A stretch of 40,927 nucleotides of DNA. It comes from JAOAJC01 sp964481185 (GTDB lineage: Archaea > Nanobdellota > Nanobdellia > Pacearchaeales > GW2011-AR1). Where the stretch lies: positions 1 to 40,927 of the forward strand of contig CAYZSY010000003.1 of assembly GCA_964481185.1 (NCBI GenBank), read 5' to 3'. The notes beneath the pieces are model-generated. The model saw only the letters and a program-made list of their open reading frames with translations, ran no database searches and had not been told where the DNA came from. Positions within the stretch are counted from its first letter, which is position 1. Every line of letters starts with the position of its first letter. The position numbers were made by a program, and so were the translations under genes. Shown one piece after another: positions 32,533 to 39,807 of the stretch.

Positions 32533-33211
32533 ATCTGTCTTAATAACTGGCTCTAGCAGAGGTCTTGGAAGAGAACTCGCTCTTGTTTTTGCTAGAGAAA
32601 AATATGGTATAATTCTAAACGGAAGAAATGGAATAGAACTGGAAAAAACTGCTGGGGAGATAAGAAAATTGGGTGTTGAGTGCTGTTCTGTGTTAGGAGA
32701 TATCAGAGATAGGAGAACTTTAGATGCTTTGTATGATGCTTCAAAAAGAAATGATATGGGGGTTCTGGTGAATAATGCCGGCTCTTCACTATCTGCACTT
32801 AAAGAAGTGGCAAATTATTTAAGTGATGAACAGATAGATGAAATGATAGAGACTCATCTTTCAGCTCCAATCAAGCTTGTTGCAAGAATGCTTCCATTAT
32901 TAAAAGAAAATAAAGGGACTATTATAAATATAAATTCACTTTCAGGTCTTGAGATTAAAAGATTGAGGGCTTGTTATTGTGCAAGCAAGTGGGGTTTAAG
33001 GGCATATACGGATGCGCTGAGACTGGAAACTGCTGATAATGTTAGGGTAATTGGGGTTTATCCAAGCAGGATAAAGACTATTCCAGAATTTCAGGGTTAT
33101 GGTTGGGAGCCAAGAGAGGTAGCAGAAAGAATATACGAAAGTTTTAAAAATATAGACAGCACAAATCTGGTATTGGATGGCAGGCCTACAGAGCATAGGA
33201 CATCAAGATGA
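32522..33211 (+). CDS. Classical short-chain dehydrogenase/reductase
   Basis: The 229-residue protein starts MKNKSVLITGSSRGLGREL and has the classical SDR features: the T-G-x3-G-x-G cofactor loop (9-16), NNAG (84-87), Ser139 in NINSLSG and Tyr152-CAS-Lys156. It is therefore a probably active NAD(P)-dependent oxidoreductase. I take the ATG at 32522 instead of an earlier in-frame GTG at 32501, since it gives a normal SDR N-terminus and an 11-bp overlap with the upstream gene. The stop overlaps the next gene by 4 bp. Among extended SDRs of sugar metabolism a classical SDR suggests a keto-sugar reduction step, but the substrate is unknown. Confidence 0.82.
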   Translation: MKNKSVLITGSSRGLGRELALVFAREKYGIILNGRNGIELEKTAGEIRKLGVECCSVLGDIRDRRTLDALYDASKRNDMGVLVNNAGSSLSALKEVANYLSDEQIDEMIETHLSAPIKLVARMLPLLKENKGTIININSLSGLEIKRLRACYCASKWGLRAYTDALRLETADNVRVIGVYPSRIKTIPEFQGYGWEPREVAERIYESFKNIDSTNLVLDGRPTEHRTSR

Positions 33212-34188
33212 GCAAAAAAGTTTTAGTATGTGGTGCAACAGGATTCATAGGAAGAAATACTGCTGAATTCTTGTCAAAGAGAGAAGACTTTGAGGTTTAT
33301 GGGACATATCATAATTCTCAGCGGTATGACAATTCACGCATTAACCTTGAGAATATAGATCTTACTGATAAGGATGCTGTAAGAAGAATTGTCAAAGGAA
33401 AAGATGTGATAGTGCAAGCTGCAGCAGCCTGTTCTGGAGCGTTAGAAATGAAAACTAAACCATATTACCATGTTGTTGATAATGTTAGAATGAATCCATT
33501 AATTTTTGAAGCAGCCCACGAGTTTGGGGTGCCGCATGTTATATTTCCTAGTTGCACTACAGTATATTTGCCTTCAGACAAGCCATTAAAAGAAGAAGAT
33601 TTTAACTTAAGCGATGGATTATTGCCAAATTATCTTTGGTGTGGAGGGACAAAAGTTTTTCTAGAAAAACTATGCGAACTATTTTCTGGACTAGGCAATA
33701 CAAGATATACTGTTTTTAGGCATTCAAATGTTTATGGACCTTACGATAAGTTTGACTTAGAAAGGTCACATGTATTTGGTGCGACAATGACAAAAGTAAT
33801 GACTGCGAAAGATGGGGGAGAGGTAGTTGTCTGGGGAGATGGCGAAGGAGAGAGAGATTTATTATATTCATCTGATATTGCTGGATTTATAGAAAGAGCA
33901 ATTGATAGGCAAACAACACCTTTTGAGATTGTTAATGTAGGATGCGAAAGCGCCATATCTATAAAAAACCTTGTTCAGAAAATTATTGACATTTCTGGAA
34001 AAAACCTTAGTATAAAATATGATTTATATAGACTCGTGAGGGATAAAAAAACAAAAAAGGATAATGAAAGAATGGTTCTTGACTCAACAAAAGCAAGAGA
34101 GAAATTTGGGTGGCAGCAACAGACAGCTTTAGACGATGGTATTAGATATACAATGGAATGGTATAAGAAGAATATCTTAGCAACATAA
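33208..34188 (+). CDS. Extended SDR (WcaG-like) with Cys in place of the catalytic Tyr
   Basis: The 326-residue protein has VLVCGATGFIGRNTAEFL (5-22), VIVQAAAACSGALEM, FPSCTTVYLP and FRHSNVYGPYDKFDLERSHV, an extended SDR plan close to GDP-fucose-synthase-like enzymes, with WGDGEGERDLLYSSDIAGF later. The active site reads NYLWCGGTKVFLEKL: Lys149 aligns with the catalytic Lys by its 22-residue distance to the FRHSNVYG strand. The position four before is Cys145 (TGT at 33640-33642), and the nearest Tyr is Tyr142. It is the last of the four ATGA-coupled genes. Substrate and reaction are uncertain. Confidence 0.79.
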   Translation: MSKKVLVCGATGFIGRNTAEFLSKREDFEVYGTYHNSQRYDNSRINLENIDLTDKDAVRRIVKGKDVIVQAAAACSGALEMKTKPYYHVVDNVRMNPLIFEAAHEFGVPHVIFPSCTTVYLPSDKPLKEEDFNLSDGLLPNYLWCGGTKVFLEKLCELFSGLGNTRYTVFRHSNVYGPYDKFDLERSHVFGATMTKVMTAKDGGEVVVWGDGEGERDLLYSSDIAGFIERAIDRQTTPFEIVNVGCESAISIKNLVQKIIDISGKNLSIKYDLYRLVRDKKTKKDNERMVLDSTKAREKFGWQQQTALDDGIRYTMEWYKKNILAT

Positions 34189-34218
34189 TTCTAATAGTTA
34201 TAATAATTTATAGTAGTG

Positions 34219-34226
34219 TTTATAAA
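34219..34226 (+). promoter_or_regulatory. TATA box for the heptose unit
   Basis: TTTATAAA ends 21 nt before the ATG at 34248, so the unit 34248-37758 (SDR, gmhB, fusion) has its own leaderless promoter. Confidence 0.6.
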
Positions 34227-34247
34227 TCTCTTTTTTAAAATAATATA

Positions 34248-35213
34248 ATGCAAAAAGAGAGAATTCTCATAACAGGTGGCGCAGGATATCTGGGAAGTGT
34301 TTTATCAAGGCACATTATTGAAAGAGGAAATCCTGTTACAATAGTTGACAATTTGATGTACAATCAAGATTTTGCTACAGGCCTTAAAGATAATCCTCTA
34401 TTTGAGATTATCAAGGGAGATGTTAGAGACAAGGAATTAATTAGAAGAGCCATTAGAGATAAAGAGGTTATAATTCCTTTAGCTGCTCTTGTTGGAATGC
34501 CCATTTGTAATAGAAATCCTGAAGATGCTCTATCAATTAATCGGGATGCAGTGATTATGCTCAATGAATTAAGAGGAATTAATCAAAAGCTTGTTTACCC
34601 AACAACCAATAGCGGCTATGGCACAAAAACAGGAGAAGTTTTCTGTACAGAAGAAACTCCTTTGGACCCTATTTCTGTTTATGGGATATCAAAATGCGAA
34701 GCTGAAAGAGCATTGCTTGAATCGGCAAAGCCAGCCATAACTTTTAGATTTGCCACTATTTTTGGATTTTCTCCAAGAATGAGGCTCGACTTGCTCGTGA
34801 ACGATTTCGTATTTAGAGCAATGACTGAGAAAAAACTTGTGTTATTCGAACCGCATTTTAAAAGAAACTATTTACATATTAAAGATGCAGCAAGAGTATT
34901 CATGCATGCTATTGATAATTTTGATTCTATGCATGGCAAGCCGTATAATGTTGGATTAGAAGACGCAAATTTGTCAAAAATGGAGCTAGCCTTGAAAATA
35001 AAAAGTTATATTCCAGAATTAGATATTAGCGAGGGAGATGGAAAAGACCCTGATCAAAGAAACTATATTGTTTCCAACAAAAGAATAACGGATACAGGAT
35101 TTAGAACAAACTTTTCATTGGATTATGGTATAAAAGAGCTTATTGGTCTTTATGAAGAGATACTAAAAAAGGAGACACCTGCAAATATAAGAAAACGCAT
35201 GGCAAATATATGA
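34248..35213 (+). CDS. NAD-dependent epimerase/dehydratase (extended SDR)
   Basis: The 321-residue protein has LITGGAGYLGSVLSRHII (7-24), PLAALVGMPICNRNPEDA (77-94), PTTNSGYG (118-125) with Ser122, and an intact Tyr145-GIS-Lys149. FRFATIFGFSPRMRLDLLV and KRNYLHIKDAARVFMHAI are conserved NAD-epimerase segments, and the C-terminal GDGKDPDQRNYIVSNKRI is typical of the sub-family often found in heptose or deoxysugar loci. It overlaps gmhB by 4 bp and heads the heptose unit, so it most likely works on a GDP-heptose intermediate or its precursor. The exact reaction (epimerisation or dehydration) is not determined. Confidence 0.8.
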   Translation: MQKERILITGGAGYLGSVLSRHIIERGNPVTIVDNLMYNQDFATGLKDNPLFEIIKGDVRDKELIRRAIRDKEVIIPLAALVGMPICNRNPEDALSINRDAVIMLNELRGINQKLVYPTTNSGYGTKTGEVFCTEETPLDPISVYGISKCEAERALLESAKPAITFRFATIFGFSPRMRLDLLVNDFVFRAMTEKKLVLFEPHFKRNYLHIKDAARVFMHAIDNFDSMHGKPYNVGLEDANLSKMELALKIKSYIPELDISEGDGKDPDQRNYIVSNKRITDTGFRTNFSLDYGIKELIGLYEEILKKETPANIRKRMANI

Positions 35214-35740
35214 TAAAAAGAGCTGTTTTTTTAGATAGAGATGGGGTAATTTGTAAGGAGAAAAATCTATTTTACGGTGGGAAGCCCATACTTAGACCAG
35301 AGGATTTTGAGTGGATTTATGGCTCTAAAACTGCATTGAGAGAATTGAAAGAATTAAATTTTAAAACATTCGTTGTTACGAACCAGTCATCCATCAGTAA
35401 AGGCATTCTGAATTTTAAGCAGTTTATGAGAATAAATCAGCCAATAATCGAGGAGCATCCTGAAATTCATTTTTACTGTTGCCCGCATAGAAGAGAAGAA
35501 AATTGTTCCTGTAGAAAACCCAAGATAAAATTTCTTCTTCAAGCTAAGAAAGAGCACGGAGTTTCATTAGAAGATTCTTATGTAATTGGAGACAAAACGC
35601 AAGATATTCTGATGGGAAAAAATGCAGGATGCAAAACAATTCTCGTTAGAACGGGATATGGTGGAAGAGACGAGTTGTACAAAGTCAAATATGATTTTGA
35701 GGTCAGAGATTTTTTGGAGGCAGTCAGATTCTTAAGATGA
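35210..35740 (+). CDS. gmhB: D,D-heptose 1,7-bisphosphate phosphatase (HAD family)
   Basis: The 176-residue HAD phosphatase has FLDRDGVI with the nucleophile Asp9 and acid-base Asp11, VVTNQSSISKG (55-65), and IGDKTQDI (126-133) as the Mg site. The GmhB-specific zinc loop CPHRREENCSCRKP has Cys91, His93, Cys99 and Cys101. The enzyme removes the 7-phosphate from D-glycero-D-manno-heptose 1,7-bisphosphate. With the next gene (kinase plus guanylyltransferase domains) it covers three of the four steps from D,D-heptose-7-phosphate to its GDP form; the sedoheptulose-7-phosphate isomerase GmhA is missing from the window. It is coupled by ATGA overlaps on both sides. Some GmhB homologues act on histidinol phosphate, but the neighbours favour heptose. 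Confidence 0.86.
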   Translation: MIKRAVFLDRDGVICKEKNLFYGGKPILRPEDFEWIYGSKTALRELKELNFKTFVVTNQSSISKGILNFKQFMRINQPIIEEHPEIHFYCCPHRREENCSCRKPKIKFLLQAKKEHGVSLEDSYVIGDKTQDILMGKNAGCKTILVRTGYGGRDELYKVKYDFEVRDFLEAVRFLR

Positions 35741-37758
35741 AAGCGATTATTCTTGCAGGGGGTTTTGGAACAAGATTAAAAAGCATACTTGGAGATATCC
35801 CCAAACACATGATAATGATTGCTGGCAAGCCTTTCTTAGAATACCAGATAATGTTTCTTAAGAAACAGGGGATAAATGAGATAATCTTAGCAGTTCATCA
35901 TATGTCAAATAAGATAAAATCTTATTTTGGCAATGGGTCGAGATTGGGTGTAGATATAATATATTCTGAAGAAGAAACCCCTCTTGGTACAGGCGGGGCA
36001 ATTAAGAATGCACAAAGATACATAGATGATACTTTCTTGGTTCTAAACGGAGATTCTTATTCTCAGATAGATATTCAGAAATTTTTAGAATTTCACCGCT
36101 CCAAAAATAGCATTTCTACAATAAGCATAATGAAAACCAATGATTCTGAAAATTATGGCAATATTATTCTAGATGGAAGCAAAATAACAGACTTTTCGGA
36201 GAAAAAAGAGTCTACGGGGGGATTTGCCAATAGCGGAGTATATATCTTAGAACCAAGCATTTTCAAATATATAGAACATAACAAAAATATCTCTCTTGAA
36301 AAAGAGATATTCCCAAATTTAGCAAAAGCAGGTTTAATGCAAGGATATTTCTATAATGGTTATTTCATGGATATAGGCAGGCCTGAAACATATAATCAAT
36401 TTAAAAAAGATGTTATTGACACCCTTTTCTTAAGCGAAAGAAACAAAATAAGGGAGGCTATACAAAGAATCTCAGAAAGCAGAATAGACGTTATTTTAGT
36501 TGTAGATGAGAATAAGAAGTTTCTTGGCATTTTAAATGACCAGCTTATTAAAGAGTTTATACTAAAAGGAGGAAATGTCGACGATAATGTTGGGATGGCT
36601 ATAAGAAAAGACCATGTAACTGCAAAAATAAACGACGATCCTAAAAAAATATCAGATATTCTCATATCTGGAATTAACCCTCTTCCAATATTAGATGATA
36701 ACGGGAGAGTAAATACAATAGAATTCCTGGAAGAAAAAATAAAAGCTGAAAATTTCCCAATTGTTAGAGGTAAAGCCCCCCTTAGGATAAGTTTTGCTGG
36801 TGGCGGAACAGATTTGCCTTATTTTTTTAGAAAATATGGGGGCGTTGTTATCAATGCGACTATTAATAAATATTGTTACGCTACTATTATAAAAAGAGCT
36901 GATTCAAAAATAATAATTAATTCAGATATTTGTGATGAGATTATTTTGGATTCAAAAAAGAGATTGGAATATGACGGAAAATTAGACTTAATCAAAGCAA
37001 TTGTAAATATTATGAAGCCTGATTTCGGTTTTGAGATTTATTTGCATAATGATATTCCTCCAGGAAGGGGGCTTGGCTCATCAGCTTCTATAGCGGTTTT
37101 AGTTATTAGCCTGTTAAGCTATCTACAAAACCTTAATTATGATGATTATAAGATTGCAGAGATTGCATATACGGCAGAGCGTGAGGAGCTAAAAATAAAA
37201 GGCGGCTGGCAGGACCAGTATGCTGCAGTAATAGGCGGATTTAATTTTATAGAATTCAATGAAGAAAAGAGCATCATATATCCTTTAAGGCTAAAGGAAG
37301 AATTGGTTCACGAATTAAAAGAGTACGTATCTCTTTACTATGTTGGAATTTCTAGGCACTCTGGGGAAGTTCATAAGAGTTGGGAAGAAACTTTTGCACA
37401 AAAAGAAGAAGATATAATAAAAAACCTTAACAATCTTAAATCGCTGACTATAAAAATAAAGGATTGTATACTTACTAATAATTTAGAGATGATAGGAAAA
37501 TTGCTGCACGAATCTTGGGAAAATAAGAAGAAATTAAGTAAAAATATATCTAATCCTGTTATCGATAATTTATACGAAATAGGGTTGAATAACGGGGTTT
37601 ATGGAGGAAAATTGCTAGGAGCAGGCGGCGGAGGTTATCTTTTGCTTTTTCATCCTTCTAAAAAGAGAAATCAGATAAAAAAGGCCTTGGAAAATTCAGG
37701 CGGGCAGCTTTTGGACTTTAATTTTGAATTTGGCGGGACTAAAATTTGGACAGCATAA
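35737..37758 (+). CDS. Fusion: heptose-1-P guanylyltransferase (HddC-like) - CBS-like - heptose-7-P kinase (HddA-like)
   Basis: The 673-residue protein joins three parts. Residues 1-230 are a nucleotidyltransferase with LAGGFGTRL (6-14), PLGTGGAIK (82-90) and LNGDSY (103-108), close to HddC. Residues 236-335 look like a CBS-domain pair (IDVILVVDENKKFLGILNDQ, PLPILDDNGRV). Residues 343-673 are a GHMP kinase close to HddA: GKAPLRISFAGGGTDLPYF, the ATP loop PPGRGLGSSAS (441-451), GGWQDQYAAVIGGFNF and LLGAGGGGYLL. Together with GmhB this would phosphorylate D,D-heptose-7-P at C1 and later convert heptose-1-P to GDP-heptose, i.e. steps before and after GmhB in one chain. In bacteria these enzymes are separate, so the order NTase-CBS-kinase is unusual. 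Sugar specificity rests on similarity and on gmhB next door. Confidence 0.85.
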   Translation: MKAIILAGGFGTRLKSILGDIPKHMIMIAGKPFLEYQIMFLKKQGINEIILAVHHMSNKIKSYFGNGSRLGVDIIYSEEETPLGTGGAIKNAQRYIDDTFLVLNGDSYSQIDIQKFLEFHRSKNSISTISIMKTNDSENYGNIILDGSKITDFSEKKESTGGFANSGVYILEPSIFKYIEHNKNISLEKEIFPNLAKAGLMQGYFYNGYFMDIGRPETYNQFKKDVIDTLFLSERNKIREAIQRISESRIDVILVVDENKKFLGILNDQLIKEFILKGGNVDDNVGMAIRKDHVTAKINDDPKKISDILISGINPLPILDDNGRVNTIEFLEEKIKAENFPIVRGKAPLRISFAGGGTDLPYFFRKYGGVVINATINKYCYATIIKRADSKIIINSDICDEIILDSKKRLEYDGKLDLIKAIVNIMKPDFGFEIYLHNDIPPGRGLGSSASIAVLVISLLSYLQNLNYDDYKIAEIAYTAEREELKIKGGWQDQYAAVIGGFNFIEFNEEKSIIYPLRLKEELVHELKEYVSLYYVGISRHSGEVHKSWEETFAQKEEDIIKNLNNLKSLTIKIKDCILTNNLEMIGKLLHESWENKKKLSKNISNPVIDNLYEIGLNNGVYGGKLLGAGGGGYLLLFHPSKKRNQIKKALENSGGQLLDFNFEFGGTKIWTA

Positions 37759-37766
37759 ACTAGATA

Positions 37767-38891
37767 CTAAAATCTTTTAAAATATTTGTGTAAAACATCA
37801 GAAGCGTAATCTAAATCTTCTATTGTTAAATATTGATGTACCCCAAAATGCAATCCATTATCTCCAATATATTCTGCTTCTGGAAAATCTCCCAACTTAT
37901 ACCCTAAAAATTCAAATGCCTTATGTTGAGTAGGCATACTCCCAAAATTTCTCTTACATTTTATAGAATTCTCTTCTAGAAATTTGGATAATTTGGCAAG
38001 ATTATACTTCGGGTCTTTCAAGGTAACACTGAATCCATGGGGACAGACACTTTCATAACTATTTTCTGTATTAAAATAAGCGTATTCTTTCAAGTCCATT
38101 GTTCTCTCAATTAGCCTATTTAAATTTTCTTTCCTTTTATTAAATGTCCACCAGAACCTATCTATTTCAGATAATCCTATGGATGCCTCCAAGTCATTCA
38201 TTTTTGCATTATGCCCTAATCTCACGTGATTAAAATATAAATCTCCATCTTTTCTCCCATGTGTTCTGACAGACCTTAAAATTGGGGCAATCATATCATT
38301 ATTTGTAGAAATCATTCCCCCTTCACCACAACAGACAAGATGTGCAATATAATAGCTGAAAGTCGCCATATCTCCCCAATTTCCTACGTATTTTCCCTTA
38401 AATTTTGCTCCATGTGCCTCACAAGAGTCTTCTATAACATAAAGATTATTTCTTCTCGCTATATCTACAATACTATCCATCTCACAAGGTTTGCCCATGG
38501 TATGAACAGCCATTATAGCTCTTGTTCTTGGAGTTATTTTTTCTTCTATCTTCCCGGGGTTTATATTTAGGGTCTCTTTTTCTACATCTACAAAAACAGG
38601 CTTAAATCCTGCAAGCAGAATAGACTCCCCAACTGCTGCAAATGCCAGTGCGGGCGCAATTACTTCATCCCCCCTTCTTGCTCCAAAGTCATACAATGAA
38701 AGACAAGCGCTTAAATCAGCGCTTGTTCCAGAACTAACTGCGATATTATATTTATAATCAAATAACTTTCCCCACTCTTCTTCAAATTTCTTTACTTTCG
38801 GCCCTCCAGAAGCCCAATTTGTTTCAACAACATTAAGAAGATTTTGTCTGGCTTTTTCATCTATCCTAAGTTCACCGAATTCCACTCTCAT
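37767..38891 (-). CDS. DegT-fold PLP enzyme with His instead of Lys, ColD-like sugar 3-dehydratase
   Basis: The 374-residue protein has the DegT/DnrJ/EryC1/StrS fold: SSGTSADLSACLSL, EDSCEAHGAKFKG (154-166) and the active-site segment FSYYIAHLVCCGEGGMI. The PLP lysine position is His184 (CAT, read from 38340-38342). In GDP-4-keto-6-deoxymannose 3-dehydratase (ColD) and in CDP-4-keto-6-deoxyglucose 3-dehydrase (RfbH/E1) the same Lys-to-His change marks enzymes that remove the C3 hydroxyl instead of transaminating. The four-Cys Fe-S site of E1 is absent, which favours a ColD-like mode. The window has gmd at 23882 and GDP-heptose genes next door as possible substrate sources. TTTATAAA at 38914-38921 lies 22 nt before the ATG. 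Confidence 0.82.
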   Translation of the reverse strand: MRVEFGELRIDEKARQNLLNVVETNWASGGPKVKKFEEEWGKLFDYKYNIAVSSGTSADLSACLSLYDFGARRGDEVIAPALAFAAVGESILLAGFKPVFVDVEKETLNINPGKIEEKITPRTRAIMAVHTMGKPCEMDSIVDIARRNNLYVIEDSCEAHGAKFKGKYVGNWGDMATFSYYIAHLVCCGEGGMISTNNDMIAPILRSVRTHGRKDGDLYFNHVRLGHNAKMNDLEASIGLSEIDRFWWTFNKRKENLNRLIERTMDLKEYAYFNTENSYESVCPHGFSVTLKDPKYNLAKLSKFLEENSIKCKRNFGSMPTQHKAFEFLGYKLGDFPEAEYIGDNGLHFGVHQYLTIEDLDYASDVLHKYFKRF

Positions 38892-38913
38892 AAATTTATT
38901 CTTGTTTAGATAG

Positions 38914-38921
38914 TTTATAAA
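38914..38921 (-). promoter_or_regulatory. TATA box for the His-variant DegT gene
   Basis: TTTATAAA lies 22 nt upstream of the ATG at 38891, giving a leaderless monocistronic transcript. Confidence 0.6.
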
Positions 38922-38941
38922 GAAATCTATAATCTAATATA

Positions 38942-39694
38942 TTATTTTGGTTGATGAAGCTTTCTCCAGTGAGTTTCACAAGCGTTAGTTGAATTTTCTA
39001 TTTGTTCTATTCTTTTTCTAAACATTCCTAAATCCTTTTCTTCACTCTCCGTTTGTTGCCTTGGATGAACATAATCAATTTCTACACTAGCCACCCTCTC
39101 ACCAGCACTAATAGCGTCTATAATTGGGATTAGAGTAACCTCCCATTTGTCCCCATATTCTCCTTTATATTCTGTAAAATAACTTGAGAACTCTCTTTTC
39201 CATATTCTTGGACCAAAGCAATAATCTAAATCCCTGCCTGTAAGTTCTCTTAAAAAAGTATTGCAAAGGAGTTCTGCATACTGTTGTACAACAGGATAAG
39301 ACTCCAGAGATTTTCTTTTTGGAATAACTAAATCAGCAGAACCATCTATAATTGGTTTAACAGCCTTATCAATTTGATGTATAAAAGGTGCTTTTTCTGG
39401 CTCTGTCCAGACAATAATTTCTTTGCCACTATCATAAGCTAATTTAAAGGCCTGCCTTCTGCAATTGCCCATTCCACTCAATTCTTGTTGACATACTTCT
39501 GCTCCAAGTCTTTCAAAATCTCTTAATAATTCTGCTGAAGAGCCGCCATCAACTACAATTATCTTATATCCCAGCTCTTTCGCATTTGTTATGGTTTCTT
39601 TTGCAATCTCTGCTCTAACCAAATCATTTTCCAAAGATGACCTGTATAATGTTGTCGTAGCTATTACAATTTTATCAGAAATCTCATTTTTCAT
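38942..39694 (-). CDS. GT-A family (GT2-like) glycosyltransferase, divergent
   Basis: The protein (250 residues from the preferred ATG) starts IVIATTTLYR, has KIIVVDGGSSAELLRDFERL, GMGNCRRQAFKLAYDSGKEI and then WTEPEKAPFI where GT-A enzymes carry the DxD strand. YCFGPRIWKREF and YGDKWEVTLIPIIDA, followed by VEIDYVHPRQQ, complete a GT-A-like domain; no membrane helix is seen. This resembles the GT2-like mannosylglycerate-type and related small archaeal and bacterial transferases, but assignment is weak. I use ATG 39694 rather than 39712: a TATA box (39716-39723) lies exactly 21 nt upstream of 39694 and only 3 nt from the longer start. Confidence 0.65.
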   Translation of the reverse strand: MKNEISDKIVIATTTLYRSSLENDLVRAEIAKETITNAKELGYKIIVVDGGSSAELLRDFERLGAEVCQQELSGMGNCRRQAFKLAYDSGKEIIVWTEPEKAPFIHQIDKAVKPIIDGSADLVIPKRKSLESYPVVQQYAELLCNTFLRELTGRDLDYCFGPRIWKREFSSYFTEYKGEYGDKWEVTLIPIIDAISAGERVASVEIDYVHPRQQTESEEKDLGMFRKRIEQIENSTNACETHWRKLHQPK

Positions 39695-39715
39695 TATGGG
39701 TTTAATAGTCATTAA

Positions 39716-39723
39716 CTTATAAA
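39716..39723 (-). promoter_or_regulatory. TATA box that fixes the start of the GT-A gene
   Basis: TTTATAAG on the minus strand lies 21 nt upstream of the ATG at 39694, which favours that start. Confidence 0.55.
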
Positions 39724-39777
39724 GATAGGGCTATTAAAGAATATTTCTCTGTTAACTTAAAGGGGCTTTTCCAAAAG

Positions 39778-39785
39778 ATTTAAAG
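39778..39785 (+). promoter_or_regulatory. TATA-like element for the restriction enzyme gene
   Basis: ATTTAAAG ends 22 nt before the ATG at 39808, again a leaderless arrangement. Confidence 0.45.
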
Positions 39786-39807
39786 GTTAGTTTTCTCTAT
39801 TTATTTT

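Noticed and set aside
35737..36430. Mannose-1-phosphate guanylyltransferase as the name for the first domain of the fusion
   Set aside because: The domain is closer to HddC-type short nucleotidyltransferases and is fused to an HddA-like kinase beside gmhB, which favours heptose.
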